A DNA stretch of 64,000 bases from Rugalucina vietnamica. Its lineage: Eukaryota > Mollusca > Bivalvia > Lucinida > Lucinidae. The notes beneath the pieces are model-generated. The model was not told the DNA's origin. It was given only the letters and a program-made list of their open reading frames with translations, and did not search any database. Positions 42,561 to 53,297 of the stretch are shown piece by piece. Each line of letters begins with the position of its first letter. Within the stretch, counting starts at the first letter, position 1. The stretch is taken from NCBI GenBank assembly GCA_964017185.1, contig OZ024874.1, forward strand, positions 36,556,721 through 36,620,720. The letters are read 5' to 3'. The translations under genes were made by a program, and so were the position numbers.

Positions 42561-42843
42561 AGGCTGTTTATACGCGTCCTACGCGAAAATAAAGTGTAGT
42601 CTATTGGATGAGTGCACAGTAAAATCACAGTCCACCAGCACTCTTATTTCTAAATAAAATCAATGTAACTTGACTTCCAAAATAAGATAAATCTACCCTC
42701 TGAATAAGTTGAACTGTTCAACCGGGTTTACCTCAGAGACATTTTGTAAACCATTCACATATTTTCTAATGACCCGACTCGTATATAATGTCATAACGTC
42801 AGCGCATTGATTAGACCGATAACCTTGACGGATCTAAATATAT

Positions 42844-43000
42844 TTACGGCTCCAATCAGAGAAACCCAATATTGCCATTTCCATTGTATTACAGTAAAGT
42901 TCATCATTCCGTGGAAGTACTCGTTTATTTACAGTTCCAATCGGAGAGACCCAATTTGATATTATGGGAATGTTCGTCATTCCGTGGAAAAGTGTGTATT
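42844..43000. repeat. Degenerate tandem duplication, ~85-90-bp period
   Basis: 'ttacggctccaatcagagaaaccc' recurs as 'ttacagttccaatcggagagaccc', and 'gttcatcattccgtggaa' as 'gttcgtcattccgtggaa'. Confidence 0.7.
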
Positions 43001-43456
43001 CTAACTCAAGTACACGCTTTTTGTAAACAAACACGAAATTGTAGGAATTTCTTGCATTTTTCAACAGGAAAATTTTATGATCGGTCAAAAAAGTAGCCGG
43101 CTCGTCCTTCTGCTGTAGTCGGCTTGTGGAGAACTCTGTAATAGGTAGTTAATGGGTTGGGTTAGTGGAAACACAGCTTCTTTTGGTTTTTACACCTAAT
43201 TGTTCTATGCTGCATGCAACCCCAATTTTAAATCTTAAAATGCCTTTACTACTTATATTAAGCAAAATTCCTTATATTTCAGTCTTCCATTCACCTTATT
43301 AAGTTATACCAAATAAGCACTTGTAAGTTTGCACTTTTTCTACACTTCTAGAACTGAATCAAATATTAATAATTAATTGGTAAAGTAAAAAAGTTTACTT
43401 CAGGGTTTTAGTGGTTAAGACAAAAGAAAAATCAACACTTCATTTATACTGTGCTG

Positions 43457-44928
43457 TTAGCTCACCGGAACCGAAGGCTCACAGGTGAGCTTATAGGATA
43501 GGTAGGCATCCGGCGTTCGTCCGTCGTCGTCCACCTTTTTCAAAAATGTTCTTCTATGAAACCGTTTGGCACACCAAAGCCAGATTTTATATGAAGCATC
43601 TATAGGAACTTAGGAAGGTGGAACCAATGTGTATATAAAAATCCAGGTCACATGACCAAAATGGCTGCCATGCCCATATATGGTAAAAACCCTTCAAAAA
43701 TATTGTGAACCATTTCAACTAAACTTGGCTTGAAGCATCAATGGCTCAAGCACTACAATGTATATATAAATCACAACCCTCTGGTGACCTTGACCTATTT
43801 TATGGCAAGGTCAACATAGGTCGCCTGGGGAAAACTTTTAAAATGTCATTTAAAGTGAGTCTTGCAGGAAATTGGCAGTAGGACTGAATATCAATGATTC
43901 TGAAAATAATTGCACTTAAAGGGCTCATCTGCCCCCACCCCGGTGCATTATACATGTATATTACCATGATATTCAAACATCTTCTTCTCTAAAACTGATC
44001 GGCCAATCAAAGCCAATTTTATGTGAAGCACCTGTACCAAGGGGGAATCAATGTTTATATAAATAATTCAGGTCACATGACCAAGATGGCAGTCATGCCC
44101 ATATATGGTTAAAGCCCTTCAAAAATCTTCTCCGGAACCGGTGGACCGATTTCAATGAAACTTGGTGTGAAGTATCCATGACTCAAGTATAAATCATGAC
44201 CCTGCAATGATCTTGACCTATTTTACGGCAAGGTCAACATAGGTGACCAATGCATTTGAATGGGAAAAACTGTTAAAATGTCATTTAAAGTCGAAGTCTT
44301 GCAGGAAATGCGCAGTAGGACTGAATATTAATGATTCTGAAAAATATTGGTCCCCTTTAGCTCATTTGCCCCCAACCCAGAGTAGTATACACCCGGTGCA
44401 ATATACATGTATAACATAACATTCATAACATAACATTCAAACATCTTCTCCTCTGAAACTACTTGCCCAATTTAAGCCAAATTTCATGTGAAGCATCTAT
44501 AAGACGGGGGATCAAATATGTATATTAATTATCTAGGTCACATAACCAGGATGGTTGACATGCCCATATAAGGTAAAAAGCCTTCAAAAATCTTCTTCTC
44601 TGAAACTGTTAGACTGATTTCAATGAAACTTGGCATGAAGCATTGATGGCTAAAGTACTACAATGTGTTTATAAATCATGACCCTGTGATGACCTTGACC
44701 CAGTTTATGGCAAGGTCAACATTGGTTGCCCATGCATTTGAATAGGAAAAACTGTTAAAATGTCATTTGAAGGGAAAAGCCAGCAGGAAATTGGCAAATG
44801 GACAGAATGTTGATTATTCTGAAAAAAGAAAATGACCCAAGGGCTTCATCTGCCCCTGTACTGGGGTTAAATACCATAATTGGTATATGCAGCAGATCTC
44901 AGGTGAGCGGGACCATTGGTCCTCTGGT
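43457..44928 (-). mobile_element. Complete hairpin-ended element, copy E
   Basis: On the minus strand it begins AGAGGACCAATGGTCC and GCTCACCTGAGATCTGCTGC, the same start as the fragment at 4675. Three units follow ('aaaatgtcatttgaag', 'tgaccttgccgtaaa'-like, 'ggtcatgtgacctg'), then a GACGACGGACG stretch and the terminal hairpin (43,457-43,490, slightly mutated: 'gctcaccggaaccgaaggct'). Units are about 430-480 bp. Non-coding. Confidence 0.8.
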
Positions 44929-45429
44929 TGTTGCCTCCCCATGACCAGCATGTCCCGTTTTAATGGAACACAGGAACCAAAATGACATTTATCACGATTA
45001 TATATGTTTTCAAAATGATATTAATAGTCCTATCATGCAATTGCAAATCTATGTCAAAGGTAAACTGGCCTTGTCAAAGAAATTGCACTATATCTCTGAT
45101 CAAGTTGTATATTTCTCATGTTTAACAATGTTATCAATAGGCAAATTAGACATGACATAAGCTTTCACATCTTCAGCAACTGACGAGGCTTGTAAAACAG
45201 CTTTATGTTAACAACATTATTTACTTGATAGATGTTATATTTTGAACATATCACACATTTTTTGATCTGGTCTAGCAGAGTTATGACAACAGTAGAAGTC
45301 CAAGAAATAAAATATAAAAGTTTGATTCTTTAGAGACAGAACAAAAATATTTTGTCAGACAGAATAAAATTTTGCTGGTTTTGACTGACAGACCGACACT
45401 TTTTCGTGAAGACTGGACCAATTCAGCCA
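44929..45429. other. No gene recognised
   Basis: AT-rich sequence between the hairpin-family copy E and the left arm of the inverted duplication. The 65-codon ORF at 44,963-45,160 has no support. Confidence 0.35.
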
Positions 45430-46302
45430 GTCTATGAAATCGCATGGGCTTCGCGACAAACGCTTAGGCTTCGATTTTAGGACGCATAGGCTACGAGACA
45501 AAATGGCCGCTTAGGATCTGTCAAACCAGGTACGGGACATACTTTCTAATTGTTTTACCATTGTTCATCGATTGTAAAGTCTGACACATGCCTTAAAGTA
45601 CCCCCTGTTCACTTCCCTTTACATCTGCAGTAAATTTTAGTCTATTTATTAAGAAACTAAAAAATAGACCCAAATTTACATTTTGACGTAATAGTGTTTT
45701 GTCCTAAATTACCGATGATTTATCGAATTCCCTCTCAAATACACAATCCAAGCTCTTGTACTGCCCAGAAAAGTGAAAGCCATGATACTGAAGTCGAAAG
45801 ACACGCACCCAAACAATATCACATCCCTTCAGAAAAAAATATTCACGAATTTTATTTACAACGCACCTGGCTTCGAAATTTAAAACAACGCAAGGCTTCT
45901 CACGAATTTTTAAATTGATGAAAGTGAAGGGGATTTCATGGTATTTGATGCGTATATTACAATCAGATGATACGCACGGTGTTTTCATTGACAGAGGCTA
46001 GAGATACGTCCATGACGAACGCGCTGGACCCAACGAATGTGTACCTCGTCATACAAACCTGCATCAATTTGAGCTTTGCGGCGGGAACAATGTTGGCTAT
46101 GCTCTATAATTCACATCATGCAACTCAGGTAATCAAGCTAGACAAAATTCATTAAGAAATTTGACGCCGTTAGTCTTTTTAAAATATTTTTTTCAACCAA
46201 TCGCATTACAACGCACGTGGCTTCAAAAATATACAACGCACAGCTTATCATTGCAACAGAATAGAAGATACGAGCAGTTAGTCATTGCTCCACTGCCCTT
46301 GG
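45430..46302 (+). repeat. Left arm of an inverted duplication (~870 bp)
   Basis: From 'gaaatcgcatgggcttcgcg' to 'cactgcccttgg' it matches the reverse complement of 47,655-48,530 along its whole length with scattered substitutions and small indels. It contains a candidate 5' UTR exon ending at 45,529 (AAACCAG with GTACGGG) and a coding exon at 45,995-46,128. Confidence 0.9.
45995..46128 (+). CDS. Candidate first coding exon of an unknown membrane protein (plus arm)
   Basis: Acceptor 'gttttcattgacag' (to 45,994), ATG at 46,012, 39 codons ending on a codon boundary, then CAACTCAG with GTAATC, a good donor (46,129-46,130). Residues 11-32 are hydrophobic and uncharged (YLVIQTCINLSFAAG ... MLAML), suiting a signal anchor or transmembrane helix near the N terminus. 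The other arm preserves 37 of 39 residues. An upstream exon in the same arm ends AAACCAG/GTACGGG and carries a three-codon upstream ORF (45,503-45,514). I do not recognise the family; downstream exons were not identified. Confidence 0.5.
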
Positions 46303-46456
46303 AATCTCCATGTTTTAAATTTTCTATTAAAGTGTATGAACGTTCTTTCCTTTGTTGTCTTTCAAGAATCGGATGTATTTGAAAGACTGAGAAGTAAGAA
46401 AGAAACGCTTAAAACTGTGAATTCAAAAATAAGCATTAGTATTTACAACAGTTATT

Positions 46457-46972
46457 TGGCGCCCAGGGATCTCCATCGTCGGGCAGCTTACTGAATCTGT
46501 GAGTCCTGGTTTTTGATTCATCAGGATGTTTATCATGATTTATTTGTTTGTTCTTGATGATTCATTTACTAGTTAGAGATTCACCACGAGGACCGAAGAA
46601 CTAACTAAATGTTATGAACCACTGCAGAAGCTGAGGGTGAGGTTACGGCCGTGTAAAAACGATTTAAACCCGCCAGTAACTTTGTGTAACTGATCGTTCC
46701 AAGTCGATACTTCTGTGGTGGTTCTTTTTGTTTTATGTCTTGGTGTTTAAAATAGTTTTGTGCTGTTGGCGCCTTATGTATGTTTGCATATTTTTAGTTA
46801 AGGTAACTGAGTGGTCACCTATTGGGAAAATAGCTGCTCATTCGGCTTACGAAATGTTTTCATGGTATAAGTACCTGATTGTTAGTTTGGTTTTTTCCCA
46901 CCTTGGTTTTTGGAGTGGGAGTCTTTTTCTGATTGCGCCTTTTCCTGATCTTTGCCTGCTTGTACTTTTTTT
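46457..46972 (+). mobile_element. PLE 3' UTR fragment, copy 3
   Basis: Starts 'ggcgcccagggatctccatc', follows the 3' UTR of the PLE copies at 34.5 and 53.3 kb in reverse orientation, and ends 'gcctgcttgtacttttttt'. It is strongly 5'-truncated and lies in the spacer between the inverted arms. Confidence 0.85.
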
Positions 46973-47196
46973 ATAACAATTAGCAGAAGGTCTAAGCCGA
47001 AGCACAGTCAGGAAACAAAGTCCACGTGTGCAAGCTATCGATTTGTAGGCAATTTTCAGATACATAAACCTGCGAGTTTGGTATAAATCAAAGACTGGAA
47101 ACTATCAGATGTCATTTATGCAACGCCTTGTTATGCATTCATCATGATGCATTAATATTGCTCTAAACTGCCTATATTACATCAGTAATTTTATTG

Positions 47197-47285
47197 AAGC
47201 CTCCATGGCGTAATGGTTAAGCTACTGGTATTGTAAAACAGGGATCGTGGGTTAGATCCCAGGCTTCTTCAGGCTTCGGAGAAAT
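47197..47285 (+). mobile_element. tRNA-derived SINE head
   Basis: 'gaagcctccatggcgtaatgg', 'attgtaaaacagggatcgtg' and B-box 'gggttagatcccaggcttct' match the head of the SINE at 57,861. The 3' domain is absent. Confidence 0.7.
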
Positions 47286-47654
47286 TTAGCTTCTTCCGTT
47301 ATTTCTTCCTCGAATTCGTCAAATATAATGTTGTCTCCCGCTTCCTCACCAACCAATTTGAACGGTGAAGATTTCACTTTCTTTTGCCCCTTCTTGCTTG
47401 ATAAAGCTTACTACTACCTTCTGAAGCGACGATTTACTCGGAGTAGGTTTCTATTTCTTTCGTCGGTGAAGAGAAAGAAATACTCGACGGACTTTTTTCT
47501 TTGTCAGCTCTGCAATAAAATGAGCCAAAAAGATGAAAGAAATTAGCACTTGATAATATACGTAACCCTTGTGGCTATTTTGTATTACACTTGATTTATT
47601 TTGATGAATAAAACATTATTCGAGTACGCCTATTTCTATCGAAAAAAAAAACAT

Positions 47655-48530
47655 CCAAGGGCAGTGGAGCAATGACTAACTGCTTGTATCTTCTATTCTG
47701 TTGCAATGATAACCTGTGCGTTGTATATTTTCGAAGCCATGTGCGTTGTAATGCGCTTGGTTGACAAATATTTAAAAATAAACACTGACGGAGTCATATT
47801 TCTTAGTAAATTTTGTCTAGTTTGATTATCTGTGTTGCATGATGTGAATTATAGAGCATAGCCAACATTGTTCCCACCGCAAAGCTCAAATTGATGCAGG
47901 TTTGTATGACGAGGTACACATTCGTTGGGTCCAGCGTGTTCGTCATGGACATATCTCTAGCCTCTGTCAATGAAAACACCGTGCGTATCATCTGATTGTA
48001 ATATACGCATCAAATACCATGAAATCCCCTTCACTTTCATCAAGTTGAAAATTCGTGAGAAGCCTGTGCGTTGTTTTGAATTTCGAAGCCAGGTGCGTTG
48101 TAAATAAAATTCATGAATAATTTTTTCTGAAGGGATGTGATATTGTTTGAGTGGGTGTCTTTCGACTTCAGTATCATGGCTTTCACTTTTCTGGGCAGTA
48201 CAAGAGCTTGGATCGTGTATTTGAGAGGGAAATCGATAAATCATCGGCAATTTAGGACAAAACACTGTTACGTCAAAATGTAAATTTGGGTCTATTTTTT
48301 AGTTTCTTAATAAATTGACTCAAATTTACTGCGGATGTAAAGGGAAGTGAACAGGAGGTACTTTAAGGCATGTGTCAGACTTTACAATCGATGAACAATG
48401 GTAAAACAATTAGAAAGTATGTCCCGTACCTGGTTTGACAGATCCTAAGCGGCCATTTTGTCTCGTAGCCTATGTGTCCTAAAATCGAAACCTAAGCGTT
48501 TGTCGCGAAGCCCATGCGTTTTCATAGACC
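47655..48530 (-). repeat. Right arm of the inverted duplication
   Basis: Reverse-complement partner of 45,430-46,302. The spacer between arms (46,303-47,654) holds a PLE fragment and a SINE head. Confidence 0.9.
47830..47946 (-). pseudogene. Duplicated membrane-protein exon with lost donor site (minus arm)
   Basis: The same 39 codons as 46,012-46,128, with two residue changes (Ala4 to Thr, Ala24 to Val). The donor dinucleotide GT of the plus arm reads AT here (47,829-47,828), so normal splicing at this site should fail. The upstream noncoding exon and its three-codon upstream ORF are kept. The reading frame itself is intact, which suggests a recent duplication or gene conversion between arms. 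Confidence 0.5.
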
Positions 48531-48955
48531 AGTGTGGTGTAGTTGAAATGCGATTTCAGAACTTGCTAAATTGATCAGGGCTCAGGACAGCGTGTGGCCT
48601 AATTGAACTACCAGAACACAATAATCAAGGTAGAGTTGTCATCGATTGGACATGAGACATACATGTATATAAATCTTTCGAAAATATAATGATATCAAGA
48701 TTTTAAGTTTCTGTTTAGGTAATGTATGATAAGTACAATGTATTTAGTTGTTTTCGCTTTTTTTCAGGTCAATCAGTTATACAGAGTCTGTAGACAGTTT
48801 ACTATCTGACAAGAACACTCCAAGGACATTGTTTGATGGGTAGCACATATGTAGTAAATGGGTAAGAGTGTGTAAGTAAGTGAAGATGGTCTTGAAGTTT
48901 ATATTTATTGGTGAAATATAGTGCAACAGGTTTATAATACTAGTATCAGACTCCT

Positions 48956-49682
48956 TTTAGCTCTCCTGTACGAAAGTACAGGAAGAGTTATTGCAGTCAT
49001 CCCGACGTCGGCGTTGCTCAAATGTTAAAGTTTTTGGTTAAAGTTTTTATAAGGCTATATCTCTTAAATATTGATGGATTGAGTTGATACTTTGCATGTT
49101 AGTAGATATTGGTCTTAAGTTTTATTCTATACCATTACGACCTACCTGGGTGACCTTGAGGTCAAGGTCACAGACTTTGAAATTTTGTGTTGATGTTTTT
49201 GGTTATACTTTGCATATTGATAGATATTGGTTTGAAGGTTTATGCTGTACCATCATGACCCACCTGACTGACCTTGAAGTCAAGGTCTTAGACTTAGAAA
49301 TTTTGTGTTAAAGTTTTTGGTTTATGTTTTGTAAGTCTATATCTCTTGAATATGTAGATGGATCAAGTTGATACTTTGCATATTGATAGATATTGGTCTG
49401 AAGTTTTAGGCTGTACCATCAAGACCAACCTGAGTGAACTTGAGGTCAAGGTCACAGAGTTAGAAATTTTATGTTAAAAATTTGGGGTTAAAGTTTTTAA
49501 AGTCTATATCTTTTGAGTATGTTGATGGATCATGTTGGTAGATATATGTGCTGGTTTTATGCTGTACCATCATGACGAACCTGAGAGACCTTAAGGTCAA
49601 GGTCATGGGTCATAGATTTTAATAGATTTAATGGCAAAGCATAAGTCAGGCGAATTATGCTGTCCTGCGACAGCTCTTATAA
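48956..49682 (+). mobile_element. Second family of hairpin-ended element
   Basis: Left end 'agctctcctgtacgaaagtacagg' holds the hairpin CCTGTAC-GAAA-GTACAGG followed by AAGAGTT. Right end 'gctgtcctgcgacagctctt' holds GCTGTC-CTGC-GACAGC. Between them are irregular units of about 120-165 bp with 'aagtttttggttaaagtttt', 'gatactttgcat', 'gatattggt' and 'tgaccttgaggtcaaggtca'. Non-coding. The organisation parallels the AGCTCACCTGAG family but the sequence is unrelated. Confidence 0.65.
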
Positions 49683-49768
49683 CAAAGAGGCAAAAGTAGG
49701 CATTGGTCAGGAAATGGCCCACAACAGAAATATCGCCTTGGAACAGTCAGTAATATACAAGTTTTGGA
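49683..49768 (-). mobile_element. Small PLE 3' UTR remnant, copy 5, with internal deletion
   Basis: 'aaaagtaggcattggtcagg' resembles the extreme 3' end of the PLEs ('caagtaggcaaagatcagg'), and 'acagaaatatcgccttggaa' with 'cagtcagtaatata' resembles a segment ~200 bp further in. The part between is missing. Confidence 0.5.
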
Positions 49769-49868
49769 AACCTCATTTTGTATTTCACCTTCTTCAGAAA
49801 TATTTACTGACAAATAAAATTCACCAAACTGTCAATATATCTGAAAATGGTTATCAAATAATGTTTAA

Positions 49869-50811
49869 GGATGTTCGCTGCCAATGAAAAAGTATTCAAA
49901 CTTTTTTTCTAACCACTCTTTTTTGATTCAAAAATACAATACAAGACATTTGAAAACAAAATTAGTATAGGGTAGTGTGCATTTTTTCAAGCTACAGGCC
50001 TGTGAATGAGACCTCTGAACACCATGTTTAAAATTTAGTAAAATTAATTTATTTTTTAATTCTTTGAAACATAGCCGTCTTGAACAAAAATACACCCAGA
50101 AAGCTTTCAAAAGTCATAATATTTACGTAATGCGGACTATTTTGGACCAAAAGCATAGAAAAATTTGCAACTTGAAGTGGATGATAAAATTTTACAAGTC
50201 GATTTCAAACCCTACCCCCATACCTGAAAAGTCGGAAAAATCAATATTTTGAAATGTGCCAAACCCATATTTGTAGATTCAAACTTTTTCTTGTATTTTC
50301 ACACAACACAGAACTTGGTAATATTGTTCGAATAAGAGAAAGAAATATGTATGGTAGTGTCCATATAAGAGAGAACCAACCACTTGAAAATCGCCATTTT
50401 AAGCCTTTTTTCGGCTGTTTTATTTCTTAAAGCCCATTTCATAAAACCACCCAAAATATTAAAACTAGCACACCAAATACAGAAAGACTGACTTAGAAGA
50501 CAATGTACACATATACTGCTGCTAAAATAAACATAGAACTAGTGCAATTTATTTGAAAATGTATAATATGCAAGTTTAATCTACCCTACCCCCTTAATTT
50601 TACTGACAACTAAAATTTTCTGAAAAAGTGCAGGAAATGGGGTGAAAAAATGAAGTTCCTTAGATTGACAATTTTCATGGCTCATTCAATGCATATCATC
50701 AATATGTATCCAAATATAAAATATTAGGAAAATATCTGCAACCGTTTACGAGATATTCAACAAAATAAAAACCGGAAGTTCCGAAATGTCAAATGTTGGC
50801 AGCGAACATCC
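49869..50811. mobile_element. 943-bp TTAA-flanked inverted-repeat element (piggyBac-type target)
   Basis: GGATGTTCGCTGCCAA (49,869) and TTGGCAGCGAACATCC (ending 50,811) are perfect inverted repeats, flanked by TTAA on each side (49,865-49,868 and 50,812-50,815). TTAA duplication is the hallmark of piggyBac-type insertion. No transposase ORF is present. The family label rests on the target site only. Confidence 0.75.
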
Positions 50812-51346
50812 TTAAAGGCTAAAAATGAGCTTAACTAAGCATCTATAAGTGAGGTAATCTAAATACATGCATATTAACAATGTTATATTATAGGAAATTC
50901 CAGGACTTTGGTCAGATACTAGCAACCCATTTAATGGAACTCAATGATGAAAGGCATAGTAAACATATCCTACAAGACCTAAGGGGACTGGAAGTTTGAT
51001 ATTTTGTGGCATCATATTAAATGAAGGATTTGATGAAAATCTTTTTAAAAACATAATGGCATGCTTCTTAAACTATAAGCAAATACATGTAATTACAAAC
51101 AACTTATGCAAAGGTAGGTATACTGATATAATGTACAGTAAGTAAGTAAGTAAGTAAGTAAGTAAATTTTATTATAGTGACATTATGTATGTATACAAAC
51201 AAAATACATATTTTTATAACAACATCCGGCCGCGCTGGGCCTATAAGTCACTTTAGTTATATATAAATTCGGATTAAATATATGCTGCACAGTAGAGGTA
51301 TTAGATTGCTTGAATATGACTGAATTACACATAATTATATTCATTT

Positions 51347-51964
51347 CTACCTATATAGACTCAATTTGCGTTTGTTCATAGCTGCAACAATATAATTTGC
51401 TACACAAGCATAATGATTTTCCATCAAGTAAATCAGTTTTTGAGCGTCATTTAGTGTTGAAAAACCTGTGTGTAGTTCGATAGCTTTTCTAGTAAGTCTA
51501 TTTCTTAATTCGTTGTAGCATGTGCATCTGAGCAAAAAGTGAAGTTCGTCCTCAGTTTCATTTATGTTACAAAGGTTGCAAATTCTTTCCTCAACAGAAA
51601 GACCTACAAATCGTCCAGTTTCCAGCCGTAGTGGCAAAATACCACACCTAAATTGTGCCAAGTGTGATCTCTCACTTTTTGACAAATTTGAAAATAAATA
51701 CTTTTCAGTTCCAAAATCATTTTTAAATTGTCTGTATGTGCGTAATTTAGAGACCGATTGTATTTTAGTTGACCAGTTTAGCTTATGCAAATCCAACAGT
51801 CGCTCTTCTATAGTTTTCAAATTTACAGGTAGTTTATTCTGGAAACTGGACATTAGATTAACCTGTTCTAATATTGTTTTGATATCTGAACACCAAGTTT
51901 TGCCACTTTGGTTATAATCATATTCAAACACAATTCTTGTGAGTCTTGTACTGTTCATGCTCAC
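51347..51964 (-). CDS. LINE ORF2 C-terminal domain
   Basis: 205 codons. RLTRIVFEYDY and KTWCSDIKTIL (7-32), KLRTYRQFK (73-81), QFRCGILPLRLETGRF (104-119) and C129-x2-C132 ... H142-x4-C147 (ICNLC, ELHFLLRC) are typical of the region after the RT in CR1/Jockey-type ORF2 proteins, where the finger binds nucleic acid. Its ATG lies 27 nt after the ORF1 stop, a spacing normally seen between ORF1 and the true ORF2 start, so the deletion joined the ORF2 tail to that position. No catalytic residues remain. Confidence 0.8.
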   Translation of the reverse strand: MSMNSTRLTRIVFEYDYNQSGKTWCSDIKTILEQVNLMSSFQNKLPVNLKTIEERLLDLHKLNWSTKIQSVSKLRTYRQFKNDFGTEKYLFSNLSKSERSHLAQFRCGILPLRLETGRFVGLSVEERICNLCNINETEDELHFLLRCTCYNELRNRLTRKAIELHTGFSTLNDAQKLIYLMENHYACVANYIVAAMNKRKLSLYR

Positions 51965-51991
51965 GACACGGTTCCAAAACCGGGAGTTGGA

Positions 51992-52792
51992 TTAACGGGA
52001 GTCATCAGTTTCAATAGGGTCAGATGCATTCGGAGTTCCATTTCTATTGTCCTTCTTCACAATACGGCCATTGGCCGTCACACGATATTGATTCCCGTTC
52101 GGCAACTGCGATAACAGCGTCTTTGCGTTGAGTTCAAGAATCCGTTCAGTGTGGTTTTTACTGCTGCGTAGGTAGACATTTTTGAACTCGCGTGTATTCT
52201 TAAGGCTCTCCTTGGCGCGTAGTACATCAACTTTCTGCTCCACCGTTTCAAAAGCGATTTTCAATAAGGGGGTTTTTCCAGTTCCACGGTCAGGGCAGCG
52301 TTTCACATCAGTAATCCTAGAGCGCCGTGAAATGTCTTCACCTAGGGCAGAGATCAAGGCTTTAGAGGTGTCAATCAATGGACGATCATGGCGCACAGGT
52401 ATGTTGGTGGCGATTACCGTTCGCTCACAGTTATTCACCGACGTATCGACAAACCCAGGGTCAGATCTCAGTGAGTTCATTTCACTTTCAAGGTCACCAA
52501 TTTTACGCTCAAGTCCAGCCAATTGAAGATTCATGTCAACTTTCACAGATCTCATCTTGTCATCGATCTTTGCTAAAACATCATTCCGCAACCTCTCTAA
52601 TTTACTATCAAATGTCTTTTGTAGACTCTCCTGGCCCTTTTTCAGACTCTCAAGAAGCTCCATCATTTTATCGATTCTATCGCCGTCTTTTGAGGCACTG
52701 TTGTCACCCATTTTTGATTGTTTTGACAATGGGCTCGTTACGCCGGGTGAATCACGGTCTCGTTTTCCACTTGTAGCAGGCGTAACGCTCAT
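51992..52792 (-). CDS. LINE ORF1 protein (coiled coil plus nucleic-acid-binding region)
   Basis: 266 codons and apparently full length. An N-terminal Ser/Lys-rich segment (1-38) is followed by a long heptad-like coiled coil (about 40-110: MMELLESLKKG, KLERLRNDVL, LERKIGDLESEMNSLR), then a globular region (about 120-200: RTVIATNIP, PLLKIAFETVEQKVDVLRAKESL) of RRM-like hydrophobic spacing, and a basic C terminus. This is the trimerising RNA-chaperone layout of many LINE ORF1 proteins, which coat element RNA in the cytoplasm. It has no stop or frameshift although its partner enzyme is deleted. Confidence 0.8.
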   Translation of the reverse strand: MSVTPATSGKRDRDSPGVTSPLSKQSKMGDNSASKDGDRIDKMMELLESLKKGQESLQKTFDSKLERLRNDVLAKIDDKMRSVKVDMNLQLAGLERKIGDLESEMNSLRSDPGFVDTSVNNCERTVIATNIPVRHDRPLIDTSKALISALGEDISRRSRITDVKRCPDRGTGKTPLLKIAFETVEQKVDVLRAKESLKNTREFKNVYLRSSKNHTERILELNAKTLLSQLPNGNQYRVTANGRIVKKDNRNGTPNASDPIETDDSR

Positions 52793-53154
52793 ATTATGAA
52801 AGTTACAAGTAAGAAGTCACTTACAGTTTATACTCTATATTCCAAAATGAGTCATTTCACAGAATTTTACACGATTTTGATATTCTTTTATCTCCGAGAT
52901 GAAAAACATGTCAGCCATATTCGCGCATGCGTACATGTTCGTGTAAACTCTTTGTAAACTCTTTAGCTGTCTTTTCCAGAGACTTTCAATTTGTATGACA
53001 TTGATGAGAATGGTTTTATCACAAAGAAGAAGATGACTGACACAATTGAATGCTATTTCAAGCATGGTTGATAACACAAAGATGAAGATTTGCCAGAGAA
53101 TAGAATCAGGAAAAGGTTTCTCTCAGATGGAAATGGTGAGATTATGTCAAGGCT

Positions 53155-53297
53155 TATTAGCTCACCTGAGCTGAACGTTTATGGGGAGCTTATAGGATGG
53201 TACTTGAGCCAGCATCCGTGCATGTGTCCATTCACATTTTCAAAGATGTTTTCTCTTAAACTGCTTGACCAATCAAAGCTAAATTTTGAATAAAAAG
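53155..53297 (-). repeat. 3' fragment of the hairpin-ended family, copy I
   Basis: 'ttagctcacctgagctgaac', 'gggagcttataggatgg' and 'gaccaatcaaagct' are the right end of the family on the minus strand. The fragment stops where the PLE 3' end begins (53,298). Confidence 0.65.

Larger units (their letters stand above)
51137..52800 (-). mobile_element. Second internally deleted LINE: complete ORF1 joined to ORF2 tail
   Basis: Minus-strand order: ORF1 (52,792-51,992), a 27-nt gap, the C-terminal ~205 codons of ORF2 (51,964-51,347), a ~180-nt 3' UTR and a (TTAC)n tail (51,166-51,137). Endonuclease and reverse transcriptase are missing. The 5' boundary is not defined beyond the ORF1 start. Confidence 0.8.

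Noticed and set aside
42275..42628. 117-codon minus ORF rich in Pro, Arg and Ser
   Set aside because: GC-rich island with a G run; no domain, no splice borders, overlapping ORF in another frame equally open.
47328..47546. 72-codon plus ORF with two Cys (CQLCNKM)
   Set aside because: Single CX2C, no partner cysteines, lies in the spacer of the inverted duplication with no splice support.
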